From a virus: a stretch of 33,934 nt of DNA. The notes under the pieces are model-generated. The model saw only the letters and a program-made list of their open reading frames with translations, ran no database searches and was not told the origin of the DNA. Position numbers and translations under genes: made by a program. Location: the IMG/VR virus record IMGVR_UViG_3300033153_001271, positions 1-33,934 of that record. The stretch is one strand, 5' to 3'. Positions 8,335-15,789 of the stretch are shown here, piece after piece; the first letter of the stretch is position 1, and every line of letters starts with the position of its first letter.

Positions 8335-9501
8335 TTATAGTAGAGTAACCGCGCCGACAATAGAATCTAATATATCAACATGCTCTGTTGCTGAGAGAAT
8401 TATTCCAGTTAAAGGGCTTGCATGGTAGATATGAGTGCCTGAATAATCATGGCCTCCCATATTAGCTGTGTAACCAACACCATAAACATTGTAATCATTA
8501 AAATCTCCCGTAGGTGCAAAGGTAGAATCTGATGAGACATTAATATTATGCAGAGGTATTGTGCTTTCCATCGTAATAATATCAGCAAGAGAGTCAGATG
8601 GTTTATCTGCTGTACCATTTACATATACTTCTGTGCCTGCTGTGCCTTCTGCTGTGTCTAGCCAAAACATACCGTTAGCATAACCCACTGTTTGAGATAC
8701 TACAGCGTAACTGGTAAAGATTTGATCCATATACAATGTGGATGTAGTTAATCCACTAGCAGCGTAGAATCTTACTCTTACCTTACCTAGATTAACCCCT
8801 GTGCCTGTGTGTCTTGTTAGTAAAGATCGAGATCTTTGTACGTTTGTAGTAGACCCTTGACCATCAAAAGATCCTATTGCATCCCATTGAGTATTTCCCC
8901 AATCATAGGCATACATCACTAAATCATCATTAGCGGAGTTTATTCGTCCAAAAGTTTCTACTTCTGTAGCTACGCCAGCTCCGCCAACATCAAACTGATA
9001 ATACAACTCCATTGCACCACCAGTATCGGTATGTTGATGAGATGTGCCGTCACGGGTTTCTGTGTCTGACACTGTGCCGCTAGATTGTGTTCCTGTTGTC
9101 AAAGTGTAGCTTTCTGCTTGTACGGATATAGCGGCAGAGCCTACCGCTAATTGGCCAACTTGGTCGGATGTTGCTAAAGCGGTCAAAGTAAACGAACCAA
9201 CAAAACCTGTCGGGTTCTGTGAATCTACTGCTAACGTACAAAACACACCATAAACTCCTGCGCTTGCAAAACCATTTGCGGCTGTTGCTGCTACTGCGAT
9301 TTCGTGCGCTCCTGCGGGGTAATTAGCGTGAGTTAATAAATCAGGTGTACCGCTTAAAACGGGGGCTGCTGATGCTGTTGCACCGCCTAGCCTAACGTCG
9401 AATAAAGGGGTTGCACCATCCCCGCCTGAGCCTGATGTGTCGTTAGCTGCGAAGTATAAGTAAGCCGTGTCTTCTAGGGCTAAGTTTTGATGTCCGCTCA
9501 T
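8335..9501 (-). CDS. Large surface or fibre-like virion protein
   Basis: The 388-aa product is Gly/Ser/Thr-rich and predicted to be beta-rich. N-terminal sequence such as MSGHQNLALEDTAYLYFAAN precedes a jelly-roll-like middle (QHTDTGGAMELYYQFDVGGA, TEVETFGRINSANDDLVMYA). The C-terminus (YSGTHIYHASPLTGIILSAT) looks beta-helical. Its DNA neighbours, in an ATGA-coupled chain with 9498-10340, suggest a multi-subunit virion appendage. No receptor-binding fold can be named from the sequence. A role as adhesin or fibre is inferred from context and composition. Confidence 0.6.
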   Translation of the reverse strand: MSGHQNLALEDTAYLYFAANDTSGSGGDGATPLFDVRLGGATASAAPVLSGTPDLLTHANYPAGAHEIAVAATAANGFASAGVYGVFCTLAVDSQNPTGFVGSFTLTALATSDQVGQLAVGSAAISVQAESYTLTTGTQSSGTVSDTETRDGTSHQHTDTGGAMELYYQFDVGGAGVATEVETFGRINSANDDLVMYAYDWGNTQWDAIGSFDGQGSTTNVQRSRSLLTRHTGTGVNLGKVRVRFYAASGLTTSTLYMDQIFTSYAVVSQTVGYANGMFWLDTAEGTAGTEVYVNGTADKPSDSLADIITMESTIPLHNINVSSDSTFAPTGDFNDYNVYGVGYTANMGGHDYSGTHIYHASPLTGIILSATEHVDILDSIVGAVTLL

Positions 9502-10340
9502 TGAAGTGCTCCGTTAAATAAATCTGCGCCCATGTTTGAGCCTTGTAATTGGTTAATTATTCCGCCTGATGGTGCTGCGACAGCTGTTAAATCTATGTAT
9601 TGTGTTCTTGGTTGAAATAAAGAGCAAGGGTTTTTAGCTAGGCTCTTAAGCTCTGCTAACGAGGGGGTGTAAGAGTCGCTAACAACTAATTGCTCAAAAG
9701 ACGCGGGCAGTTCTGCGTTGTAGCCTGTGCCTAGCCACAAGCTAGTGGATGCTGTAGCACCTAATGCGCCGCCAGCATAAGTTTCCCACACCCCTTTTGA
9801 TGACGCGTAGAAATCATGGGTGTTTGCTCCATCAAAACAATATATTATAAACTGCTTCTTACCAACTGTGACGGGAATATCTGTAAATCTATAGCCATTC
9901 CTCGCGTATAACCGTAAATTAGACGCGTCTTGAGCACCAAGAAATATGTTAGGCGTTCCATCTCGCGCCACATCAGCAACTTGAAAAATACCTTTAGATG
10001 CCGCTGTTGGTGCTGCAAGCACAGTAAAAGATAGGAACACAAAAAGAGGGTTTGTGTTTGACGTTCCTTGGAAGGTTGAGCTTTTGTAGCAAATCCCCGC
10101 TTCGTCTATGTCTTGACGCGCAAATTGCATCGACCCATCTACAGGCTGGTATTGATAAGGTGTTGAGCCGTTTGTTGTGTCAGCCGTCCAACTTGCTTTC
10201 TCAGCATCGTCGTAAGGTTCTGCACCTCTATTCGTTAAAGATAATAAAGAGGTGGCGTTACTTACAATAGGATTACTAAAATCCCATTTAGGCTGATTAG
10301 GTTTCTTAGTCCAAGGTATTCTACGAGGGAATAAAGACAT
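9498..10340 (-). CDS. LamG-like beta-sandwich virion protein
   Basis: The 280-aa protein contains a concanavalin/LamG-type pattern. Signatures include PLFVFLSFTVLAAPTAASKG, FIIYCFDGANTHDFYASSKG and LWLGTGYNAELPASFEQLVV, with the closing element YTPSLAELKSLAKNPCSLFQ. Similar tails (S.AEI..L..NPW.LF.P) occur in phage surface proteins that carry a LamG domain and may bind glycans. It begins in a TAATG overlap with 10340-10819 and ends in an ATGA overlap with the 388-aa gene. Binding to a carbohydrate receptor is inference. Confidence 0.65.
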   Translation of the reverse strand: MSLFPRRIPWTKKPNQPKWDFSNPIVSNATSLLSLTNRGAEPYDDAEKASWTADTTNGSTPYQYQPVDGSMQFARQDIDEAGICYKSSTFQGTSNTNPLFVFLSFTVLAAPTAASKGIFQVADVARDGTPNIFLGAQDASNLRLYARNGYRFTDIPVTVGKKQFIIYCFDGANTHDFYASSKGVWETYAGGALGATASTSLWLGTGYNAELPASFEQLVVSDSYTPSLAELKSLAKNPCSLFQPRTQYIDLTAVAAPSGGIINQLQGSNMGADLFNGALQ

Positions 10341-10819
10341 TATGCGCTTGTGAAATTAATGCCAGTGTATTTAGCTTCGTGATTACCTGCTGTAGCGTTA
10401 AGCGCAACATTAGATTGATTGTGTACGACTAAACCCCAATCTTCCGGCAATACACCACCAAATACCGCAGCTAATGAAGGACAATGCCATTCATACTGAT
10501 GGTTTGATGTTGTGTCGTTTGTGATTGAAGCTACAAAGAATAAATTGCCTTCTTCGCCAGTATCAGGCGAATCTCCATCTGTACCCGCCATACCTGCTGT
10601 GAATGTAGTGCCACCATCCCATGTGCCGTAAGCGTAAATATCAATAGTCCCTGCTGTTGGTGAAGTCCCTGCCGTGATAAACCCACCTACTGCAACATCC
10701 ATATATAAAGTGACCGCATTAGTAACTGAGGCCGAGCCATCATAAGACCCATCAGCTAATGATGCGGGTGTCCATGTTACTGTTCCTGCTGTTGCGTATG
10801 CTATGCTTGAAGTTGCCAT
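10340..10819 (-). CDS. Beta-rich virion protein, unknown
   Basis: The 159-aa protein has many Thr, Gly and aromatic residues and no motif that I recognise as catalytic. Segments such as AVTLYMDVAVGGFITAGTSP and IDIYAYGTWDGGTTFTAGM alternate as in a single beta-sandwich, with YEWHCPSLAAVFGGVLPEDW near the end. The start overlaps the stop of the upstream gene (TAATG). It belongs to the fibre-like block of the late operon and could be a head decoration or fibre-base protein. Confidence 0.6.
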   Translation of the reverse strand: MATSSIAYATAGTVTWTPASLADGSYDGSASVTNAVTLYMDVAVGGFITAGTSPTAGTIDIYAYGTWDGGTTFTAGMAGTDGDSPDTGEEGNLFFVASITNDTTSNHQYEWHCPSLAAVFGGVLPEDWGLVVHNQSNVALNATAGNHEAKYTGINFTSA

Positions 10820-11205
10820 TATAATCTTGCTCCTATTACATGACCTTCTCTAACGTGGCCAATACCAATTTCTTGCGCTCTTGAGATTAGTGATTTTCTA
10901 GCATTTACTAGATTTGTTCGTGTTGCTGTACCTGCACCGAATAACTCAACTTCTCTTGCTTTCGCAATACCACTAGAAGTATCAATAGAATTAATAGCAC
11001 ATAAAGCATCCCACTTAATCTTGTCTGTCTCAGGCAATGCAGCATACTCTATATCATCGGTAGCATTAAAAATGTCACTACCTGATAAGAACCGAGCAAC
11101 AAGCTCTTTGTCTTTTACATTTAATAAGTCAGCCACCTGTTTATCTGTCAGGCTGTCATATGTAGCAGGGTTAGCCGCTAGTTCATCTTTAATTGCTTGT
11201 ATCAT
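10819..11205 (-). CDS. First gene of the late operon, phage protein of unknown function
   Basis: The 128-aa protein begins MIQAIKDELAANPATYDSLT with a helical N-terminus (DKQVADLLNVKDKELVARFL). It ends in ARKSLISRAQEIGIGHVREG, a pattern I associate with small helical phage structural or assembly proteins (SRAEELG.G.V..GHV). It is the first gene after the late promoter at 11234-11262, with a weak ribosome site. It is probably virion-associated. The exact role is unknown. Confidence 0.62.
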   Translation of the reverse strand: MIQAIKDELAANPATYDSLTDKQVADLLNVKDKELVARFLSGSDIFNATDDIEYAALPETDKIKWDALCAINSIDTSSGIAKAREVELFGAGTATRTNLVNARKSLISRAQEIGIGHVREGHVIGARL

Positions 11206-11233
11206 AAATCACCATTAAAAAGTATATAGCAGA

Positions 11234-11262
11234 ATTATAACACAGGTTTGGGGGAGTGTTAA
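11234..11262 (-). promoter_or_regulatory. Sigma70-type promoter for the late (virion) operon
   Basis: On the minus strand the -35 box TTAACA (11262-11257) and the -10 box TATAAT (11239-11234) are separated by exactly 17 nt. The start would be near 11227, about 22 nt before the first late gene (start 11205). The -35 overlaps the stop codon of the upstream zinc-ribbon gene. It matches the consensus at 11 of 12 positions. It carries no copy of the palindrome seen at the early promoters, as expected for a separate late class. Confidence 0.65.
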
Positions 11263-11408
11263 TCTATACGGTTATTAGCCGCTTCTAATATTCTAGCTTG
11301 GCAATTCTTACAGGCTGTGCGAGTGCTTTTGCCTACCTTGTAATCGAAACCTCGGAGACTATCCTTTTTCTCCTTGAGGCATTTACCGCATCGAAAACTA
11401 CCTACCAT
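11259..11408 (-). CDS. Small zinc-ribbon protein, 49 aa
   Basis: The ATG at 11408 overlaps the TAG of the preceding gene (ATGGTAG). The protein MVGSFRCGKCLKEKK... has two CxxC knuckles (CGKC at residues 7-10, CKNC at 36-39), as in small phage treble-clef or zinc-ribbon proteins that bind nucleic acid. The spacing of about 25 residues between the knuckles is right for a single zinc site. It is the last gene before the late promoter. A regulatory or RNA/DNA-binding role is inference. Confidence 0.62.
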   Translation of the reverse strand: MVGSFRCGKCLKEKKDSLRGFDYKVGKSTRTACKNCQARILEAANNRID

Positions 11409-11569
11409 GCGTTAAACCAAAGCCCTGTGCCATGTATAATCCCCACAGGAAACACAAAAGCCCCTACGACTAACAAAACATACGCTCCCGTTTTTAAACA
11501 AAAGAATATATGCGTGAACCACGCCACTACTGCCCAAACAATTAAACCTGATCCAATTAAATCACTCAT
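11402..11569 (-). CDS. Small two-helix membrane protein, 55 aa
   Basis: The ATG at 11569 has a clear AGGAGA ribosome site. The product has two hydrophobic stretches, LIGSGLIVWAVVAWFTHIFF (residues 4-23) and AYVLLVVGAFVFPVGIIHGT (29-48), joined by CLKTG. It is therefore probably an inner-membrane hairpin. Its end overlaps the next start. The function is unknown. Small membrane proteins in this part of a phage genome often act in host takeover or superinfection exclusion, but nothing in the sequence proves that. Confidence 0.6.
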   Translation of the reverse strand: MSDLIGSGLIVWAVVAWFTHIFFCLKTGAYVLLVVGAFVFPVGIIHGTGLWFNAW

Positions 11570-11578
11570 TTCATTCTC

Positions 11579-11881
11579 CTATGGTTTATCTTCTTCGTGA
11601 GGCCATATTACCGATACGCCCAACTTCTCGGCTGTATGCCTGTTTAATACTTCATAAACTTCTGATATTTGCTTAGTATCTAAATCTTTTGTGCTTTCTA
11701 CATCAAACATTGCTTTAGCTATTGGCTTAAACATTAGCATTTTAATGCTTTCTAATGTCCAAGGAATCTCAATTTCTGGCTTTAACACCATTCGCATGTC
11801 TTGCCCTGAATCATTTAATGACTCTGCCAACATAGTAAAATACTTATGGAGGCTGCGATTCTGTTGAATTGTTCTATTCAC
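11579..11881 (-). CDS. Conserved phage protein of the recombination/nin-like region, unknown function
   Basis: The 100-aa protein MNRTIQQNRSLHKYFTMLAE... carries a pattern I recognise from many phages: 'QN.alH.yF..la..ln..g.dm...lk.ei.ipWt.e..K...F.P......dveST..L' and a C-terminal 'vyevlnrh..eklg'. It is usually found next to recombination genes, and no biochemical role is assigned. The start overlaps the end of the preceding gene by 4 nt (ATGA). It ends 10 nt before the membrane-protein start. Confidence 0.65.
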   Translation of the reverse strand: MNRTIQQNRSLHKYFTMLAESLNDSGQDMRMVLKPEIEIPWTLESIKMLMFKPIAKAMFDVESTKDLDTKQISEVYEVLNRHTAEKLGVSVIWPHEEDKP

Positions 11882-12063
11882 TTCTCTGTATGGCTCAATC
11901 TAGCGGCTAATGCTTTGCCTATATCGTCATCGCTTTTTAACCAAGAATCCAAATGAAGCTGTAGATATTCCAGATCATCGTCATACCCTTCGGCCTCGGA
12001 TCTCCTAACTAATTCTTTGTCTTGTTGGTCGGTCAAAATTATTATGTATTCTCTAATTTTCAT
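11878..12063 (-). CDS. Small acidic protein, unknown
   Basis: I take the ATG at 12063, one base after the upstream TAA (GGC TAA T ATG) with AGGG in front. This gives a 61-aa protein, MKIREYIIILTDQQDKELVR.... It is acidic (AEGYDDDLEYLQLHLDSWLK) and mostly helical, and no family is recognised. It ends in an ATGA overlap with the next gene and probably acts in the same early/middle operon. Confidence 0.55.
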   Translation of the reverse strand: MKIREYIIILTDQQDKELVRRSEAEGYDDDLEYLQLHLDSWLKSDDDIGKALAARLSHTEK

Positions 12064-12064
12064 A

Positions 12065-12487
12065 TTAGCCCTGTAACGCAATAACGGTTTTCATATGGTT
12101 GCTAACCTGTTTTTGCATATGCTTTGGCACTCTCTCGAATCTTGCTAGCTGCTCATTCTTGGTTTTCCCTGCTTCTGTCCAAGCCTGATATTCTCCAAGA
12201 CTGTATTTGTTTTTAGTTAGCGATAATTCGTTGATAGTTTTATTTGTCACGCCACATTTTCTTGTGCCAACCTCAAATATTTCATCAGTATCCTTTAAAT
12301 TCGTGCAGCATCTTGAAATAGACGTGTACTCAATCTCTCCGTATTTACCGCGATATATTTTAAGTATCTCTTGACGTGAAAACGTACCACCGACTGACAT
12401 TATGCTTTTTACTCTGTCCTCTTGAGACGATATATGACCTAACTCTTTTTCTTCGCGGAATGATGCCTTAGATGTTGAGCGAACCAT
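12065..12487 (-). CDS. Putative winged-helix DNA-binding protein
   Basis: The ATG at 12487 gives a 140-aa protein and stands 2 nt after the upstream stop, with AGGTG as a weak ribosome site. Residues around SIMSVGGTFSRQEILKIYRG and YTSISRCCTNLKDTDEIFEV fit a winged helix. The following TRKCGVTNKTINELSL recalls small phage proteins that bind DNA through such a fold. The basic C-terminus (RVPKHMQKQVSNHMKT) could help. It is a candidate transcription factor for the late promoter, which is inference. Confidence 0.55.
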   Translation of the reverse strand: MVRSTSKASFREEKELGHISSQEDRVKSIMSVGGTFSRQEILKIYRGKYGEIEYTSISRCCTNLKDTDEIFEVGTRKCGVTNKTINELSLTKNKYSLGEYQAWTEAGKTKNEQLARFERVPKHMQKQVSNHMKTVIALQG

Positions 12488-12489
12488 AA

Positions 12490-12672
12490 TTACACCTGAA
12501 TCGTTAAAGGACACATACGGTAAGATTGAATAGTTATCGTGTAACTGCTGCCTAAATAATCATAAACACACTGCTTTGTCATACCTGTCTCGCGCTCGTA
12601 TTGGAAAAAAGCCGTTCCCGCGCTGGCTGTCATTGATATAGTCAGTAATAATACCGTGATTAATGTTTTCAT
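12490..12672 (-). CDS. Small exported protein with signal peptide
   Basis: The true start is the ATG at 12672, after AACGAGGGGAATAAA. The 60-aa product MKTLITVLLLTISMTASAGT... has a Lys, a hydrophobic core and an ASA|G cleavage-like site near residue 18-19. The mature part of about 41 residues has two Cys (QCVYDY and YRMCPL) that could form a disulphide in the periplasm. It shares the GAGGGGA start-site leader with five other early genes. A periplasmic or envelope role during infection is inferred, and the target is unknown. Confidence 0.6.
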   Translation of the reverse strand: MKTLITVLLLTISMTASAGTAFFQYERETGMTKQCVYDYLGSSYTITIQSYRMCPLTIQV

Positions 12673-12686
12673 TTTATTCCCCTCGT

Positions 12687-13094
12687 TTATATTAAATGCG
12701 GTGCGTTTTCTATACACCAACCTTGTAAATCCTTAAACGCTTCCTCGTAATCTGGTTTTTGCATGTTGTGCTTATTCTCACTACACCATTCCCAAATATC
12801 AGGATATTTCTTTTGGACAAACTCAGCAAAAGCTAAGGGTGCGCCATGAGCTGACATTTTATTGTCGAATACATGATGCTTTGAACATAATAAAATACCG
12901 TTTTCAGGATTATGTCTTGTTATCTTATTCGCCCTACCTATTAGGTGATGAGCGTCTAAATTCCCCTTGCAATCATTATTTACAGCGCATGACTGCCATT
13001 TTTCCCTAATAATCTTTTTCCACAACTCATCGGCTTTTGTTTGCCAATATTTAGAGCGCGGGTTGTCCTTTTTCTTTTGTAGCTTGCTTTTCAT
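12687..13094 (-). CDS. HNH nuclease of the recombination region (NinG-like position)
   Basis: The 135-aa protein has an HNH core: NDCKGNLDAHHLIGRANKI, then PENGILLCSKHHVFDNKMSA. It gives the DAHHL.GR ... N...LC..HH pattern, with Cys residues (CAVNNDC before, C in LLCSKHH) that may hold zinc. A basic N-terminus (MKSKLQKKKDNPRSKYWQTK) precedes it. Its place between recombination genes resembles NinG/Rap, a RecA-independent Holliday-junction nuclease in lambdoid phages, but the sequence match is only to HNH in general. The start overlaps the previous stop (ATGA). Confidence 0.7.
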   Translation of the reverse strand: MKSKLQKKKDNPRSKYWQTKADELWKKIIREKWQSCAVNNDCKGNLDAHHLIGRANKITRHNPENGILLCSKHHVFDNKMSAHGAPLAFAEFVQKKYPDIWEWCSENKHNMQKPDYEEAFKDLQGWCIENAPHLI

Positions 13095-13480
13095 GCCGCC
13101 TTCTTTACATAAACAGAGTAGCGATAATTAATCAATGACTCAGACACATGAAGTTGAGCGGCTATTTTTCTAGTCGCTAATTTGTTTCTCTCTTTCATCT
13201 GGATTTCAATTAACGCCTCGCCTGATTTCATCTTATTCTTTAGGTCGCGTCTTTTATTTATATCCTCTTCTTTGTTGGCAGCTTTTTTAATTCTCCTAAC
13301 CTCTGCTCTATTCCAGTTTATCTTGTTAGTGAGAGCTAACTTAAAGCTGAATATTTCCATCATTTCGTTATTCTTTTCTAATGCTGTCATTTTCCTCACC
13401 ACTAAAACCGTTGGAGTGCCGCCCTTGTTACAGGCGGCTAGTATCCGTTGTTGTTTCTCCGTTACAGACATGCCGTACAT
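13091..13480 (-). CDS. HTH-bearing protein of the recombination operon, unknown
   Basis: The first ATG (13480) overlaps the stop of the SSB-like gene (TAATG), giving 129 aa. A second ATG three codons later is possible. The middle is a highly charged helix (NRAEVRRIKKAANKEEDINK). The C-terminus KIAAQLHVSESLINYRYSVY reads as a helix-turn-helix. It could be a small DNA-binding regulator in the position where lambdoid phages carry nin-region or Q-type regulators. No family is recognised. Confidence 0.55.
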   Translation of the reverse strand: MYGMSVTEKQQRILAACNKGGTPTVLVVRKMTALEKNNEMMEIFSFKLALTNKINWNRAEVRRIKKAANKEEDINKRRDLKNKMKSGEALIEIQMKERNKLATRKIAAQLHVSESLINYRYSVYVKKAA

Positions 13481-13788
13481 TAGAAGTTTGGAATGTCGTT
13501 ATTAAACTCATCAGTCTGATTAGCTTGTGACATATCAGCCGCTTTCTGTGGTGCGTTTTGCTTTGGCTCGTCTGCAAAGATTGAAGCAATAACAGAATCA
13601 GAGCCATTTTTAGCAATGCCGTTAATTTGCTGCTTTAAAAGCAAGCCCGCCATATTGATAGATGGGTCTAAAAGAATAAACTCACCGTTATCATTTGAAA
13701 GAATTACTCCTACTTTCACATATTCGCCCTTTTCCTCTCCTTGTGCGTTTGTGTATTTTCCTGTTTTTACCACGATTCTTTTAGCCAT
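13480..13788 (-). CDS. Phage single-strand DNA-binding-like protein
   Basis: The 102-aa protein starts MAKRIVVKTGKYTNAQGEEK and has an OB-fold-type strand pattern (YVKVGVILSNDNGEFILLDP). A disordered Gln/Ala/Asn linker follows, with the acidic tip DEFNNDIPNF. That tip copies the C-terminal SSB tail (DDDIPF), which recruits partner proteins. With the ERF annealing protein and the YqaJ exonuclease in the same operon, this makes a compact recombination set. It is smaller than the usual SSB (about 150-180 aa), as in other phage SSB-like proteins. Confidence 0.72.
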   Translation of the reverse strand: MAKRIVVKTGKYTNAQGEEKGEYVKVGVILSNDNGEFILLDPSINMAGLLLKQQINGIAKNGSDSVIASIFADEPKQNAPQKAADMSQANQTDEFNNDIPNF

Positions 13789-13791
13789 TTC

Positions 13792-14409
13792 TTATGATTC
13801 CTTTAATAGTTTAATAATATTGTCGCGCTCAACAATGACCGCTTTTAATTGTGACTCTAAAATCTTGTGAAAATCTAAATCCGCATCAACTCTAATAATT
13901 AATTCTGGTAAATCAGGATTAAAGAACATTATCTCAGCGTAATCATATCCGCTCACAAAAAGCTGCATCTGGATTTGACTAATATAATCTGTTGGTGCTT
14001 TGTTATTTTTCTTATGGTACATAATTGCTTTTATGTGGTTTGTTGGCTTTAAGCATTTTATCTCTAATATGCTATTGCCGTTCACAATCCCGTCAGGCGA
14101 TGCAATATATAAATCATTATCATCAACCATCATCCCAACCTCTTTTACTTCGCAGTCTTTTACCATTTCATAAAGGGATCTAGCGGAATCTTCTAGCTCT
14201 GTCCCTCTTTCCGTCCACGCGTTCCCATCGAAGGAATCTAAAGACTTCTCGGCAAATAAATCGCCAGCCAACGCGATAGCATACTCAGCCATTGATTTTG
14301 ATTCTTTTCCTTGGCTTGTAACTAGCTTTTTAGCGTTTGACGCTGATGGCTTACCGTTTCTTGCTGCCCACCATTCGTCGCTATATTGATCGCATGTTAT
14401 TATTTTCAT
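13792..14409 (-). CDS. YqaJ-type phage recombination exonuclease
   Basis: The 205-aa protein has the full PD-(D/E)xK core of lambda-exonuclease/YqaJ nucleases. In order: WWAARNGKPSASNAKKL (residues 13-29), RGTELEDSAR (68-77), ASPDG with the catalytic Asp (103-107), LEIKC with Glu and Lys (115-119) and YISQIQMQL (142-150). It would resect dsDNA 5'-3' to give single strands for the ERF protein. The ATG at 14409 follows an ACGAGGGGA leader. It overlaps the upstream HNH stop (ATGA). Confidence 0.9.
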   Translation of the reverse strand: MKIITCDQYSDEWWAARNGKPSASNAKKLVTSQGKESKSMAEYAIALAGDLFAEKSLDSFDGNAWTERGTELEDSARSLYEMVKDCEVKEVGMMVDDNDLYIASPDGIVNGNSILEIKCLKPTNHIKAIMYHKKNNKAPTDYISQIQMQLFVSGYDYAEIMFFNPDLPELIIRVDADLDFHKILESQLKAVIVERDNIIKLLKES

Positions 14410-14948
14410 TTTAAAGTCCCCTCGTTAAGATGTTTCCAGCCTCTATTCCACACGTCACTTATCGTCCCAGATTTCACATTAAACTTATTAGCTAAAAAGT
14501 CTTTTAGGTGTTTATTGTTTAATCTTGTATTTTCAGGCTTTAAAGATTTTATCTCTATTGCTTGATCGTTTGTTAGTTTTGATGTTCCGTGATTCTCGCC
14601 TTTGCTTTGCCTATTTTTTTTAACCCTGTCTCTATCATTATCTAGAGGCGTTCCTAAAAATAAATGGCTTGGATTGCAGCAAGGAGGGTTATCACATTTA
14701 TGACAAACAACAAGCCCTTCCTCTATTTTTCCGTGAGTGAGCATCCACGCAACTCGATTCGATGGTTGATGCCTCCTATTCAGCCAAAATGCGCCATAAC
14801 CTTCGTCTTTTCTTCTTGGCGCAGCCGTCCACGGCCAACACTCGTCATCGCCTTTAATGCTTACTTTTGACCAAAACCTCTCTAGAAGTGGTGGCTGCTT
14901 GGCTAGTTTTGCCGCTCTTGCTATTTTTATGGCTTCCGTTCTTGTCAT
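14406..14948 (-). CDS. HNH homing-type endonuclease
   Basis: I use the ATG at 14948, which has TTGGAGAA 7-9 nt upstream, giving 180 aa. A TTG five codons earlier would give 185. The core VCHKCDNPPCCNPSHLFLGT sits near residues 81-100, with DDECWPWTAA upstream and a basic linker KKNRQSKGENHGTSKLT after it. The C-terminal part resembles a small HTH/NUMOD module (NKFNVKSGTISDVWNRGWKH). It shares its core with the HNH at 6249-6701. It lies between ERF and exonuclease genes, interrupting what would otherwise be a compact recombination block. Confidence 0.9.
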   Translation of the reverse strand: MTRTEAIKIARAAKLAKQPPLLERFWSKVSIKGDDECWPWTAAPRRKDEGYGAFWLNRRHQPSNRVAWMLTHGKIEEGLVVCHKCDNPPCCNPSHLFLGTPLDNDRDRVKKNRQSKGENHGTSKLTNDQAIEIKSLKPENTRLNNKHLKDFLANKFNVKSGTISDVWNRGWKHLNEGTLK

Positions 14949-15048
14949 AACGCAATTCTCCAATCAAGGAATTATCAATCAAAGGATTTGCAGCAAGCGG
15001 CTGATTGAATTCCGCGTTTCGGCCTCGATAGCCTAGCTGCGAAACCAT
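14854..15048 (-). CDS. Possible small ORF ahead of the HNH gene, doubtful
   Basis: The ATG at 15048 has an AAGGTATA ribosome site right after the ERF stop (15055) and opens 64 codons. The first 33 codons (MVSQLGYRGRNAEFNQPLAA...) lie before the HNH start. The rest overlaps the HNH gene in another frame and is probably a shadow. It may be the remaining start of a gene the HNH invaded, or a leader that couples HNH translation. No family is recognised. Confidence 0.25.
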   Translation of the reverse strand: MVSQLGYRGRNAEFNQPLAANPLIDNSLIGELRYDKNGSHKNSKSGKTSQAATTSREVLVKSKH

Positions 15049-15054
15049 TATACC

Positions 15055-15774
15055 TTATTTTTTAGCCTTTGCGCGAATAGCTGAGTTAATACGAGCATCA
15101 ACAGTTTTATATGCTTGCATTGATACACCTTCGATAGAGTTGACTTTTAAATCACGCTTAAGCCAAGAATTAAACTTTTCGCGGTCAATTTCATTCTCTT
15201 CTATTTTCGCGTCGAGAATATTAGCCATTTCTTCTGTGATTAATTCAACAGGTTTTCCGCCGTCATTATCTTCATCGCCAGAAGACAAGCCAAGGATGGC
15301 GAAAAACGTGTACCTTTTTAAATATTCAACAGCCGATCCGATAGCCTGAATGGAGTTTTTACTTCCGCTCGTTTCTGGGTCAGACGTTAATGCTGTGCTT
15401 TCACAGTGGCCGCCGATGTGAGTAACAATACATGTTACGGTAATTTTATTCTCTGTCTGCTCTGTTTTCCATGAGTGGGATAATCCGCATGAAGAAAGTA
15501 AGCTTTTTAGCTGGTCTACTGTCTCGGCTAATCCAGCAAACTTTGAGTTATGCCCTTGCTTTGTTTTTACGATTGACGGGCAATCCGATCTGAATTTGCT
15601 CATAGCCGAAATATAAGCCTTCTTAGCCTCTGTTGCGTCTTGGCGTTCTTTTAAATCCATAAACTTTTCGATGGTCGCTAAATCTGCGCCCTTTTCGATT
15701 GCCATAGCAACATAGTCGATTTTTACAATATTTGACTCTGGTGCGTTAATTCTGATTATTTCGTTCTTATCCAT
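15055..15774 (-). CDS. erf: ERF-family single-strand annealing protein
   Basis: The 239-aa protein promotes annealing of complementary single strands in phage recombination and genome circularisation. The ERF core is visible. SKFAGLAETVDQLKSLLSSC and LSHSWKTEQ are followed by VTCIVTHIGGHCESTALTSD, then the signature SIQAIGSAVEYLKRYTFFAI and LGLSSGDEDNDGG. The C-terminal basic helix (MQAYKTVDARINSAIRAKAK) is usual. The ATG follows an AACGAGGGGAAATATA leader. It lies upstream of HNH, exonuclease and SSB-like genes on one transcript. P22 Erf is about 204 aa. Confidence 0.92.
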   Translation of the reverse strand: MDKNEIIRINAPESNIVKIDYVAMAIEKGADLATIEKFMDLKERQDATEAKKAYISAMSKFRSDCPSIVKTKQGHNSKFAGLAETVDQLKSLLSSCGLSHSWKTEQTENKITVTCIVTHIGGHCESTALTSDPETSGSKNSIQAIGSAVEYLKRYTFFAILGLSSGDEDNDGGKPVELITEEMANILDAKIEENEIDREKFNSWLKRDLKVNSIEGVSMQAYKTVDARINSAIRAKAKK

Positions 15775-15789
15775 TATATTTCCCCTCGT

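Noticed and set aside
11298-11600. Plus-strand ORF of 100 codons
   Set aside because: It lies opposite two minus-strand genes with good ribosome sites and sensible products.
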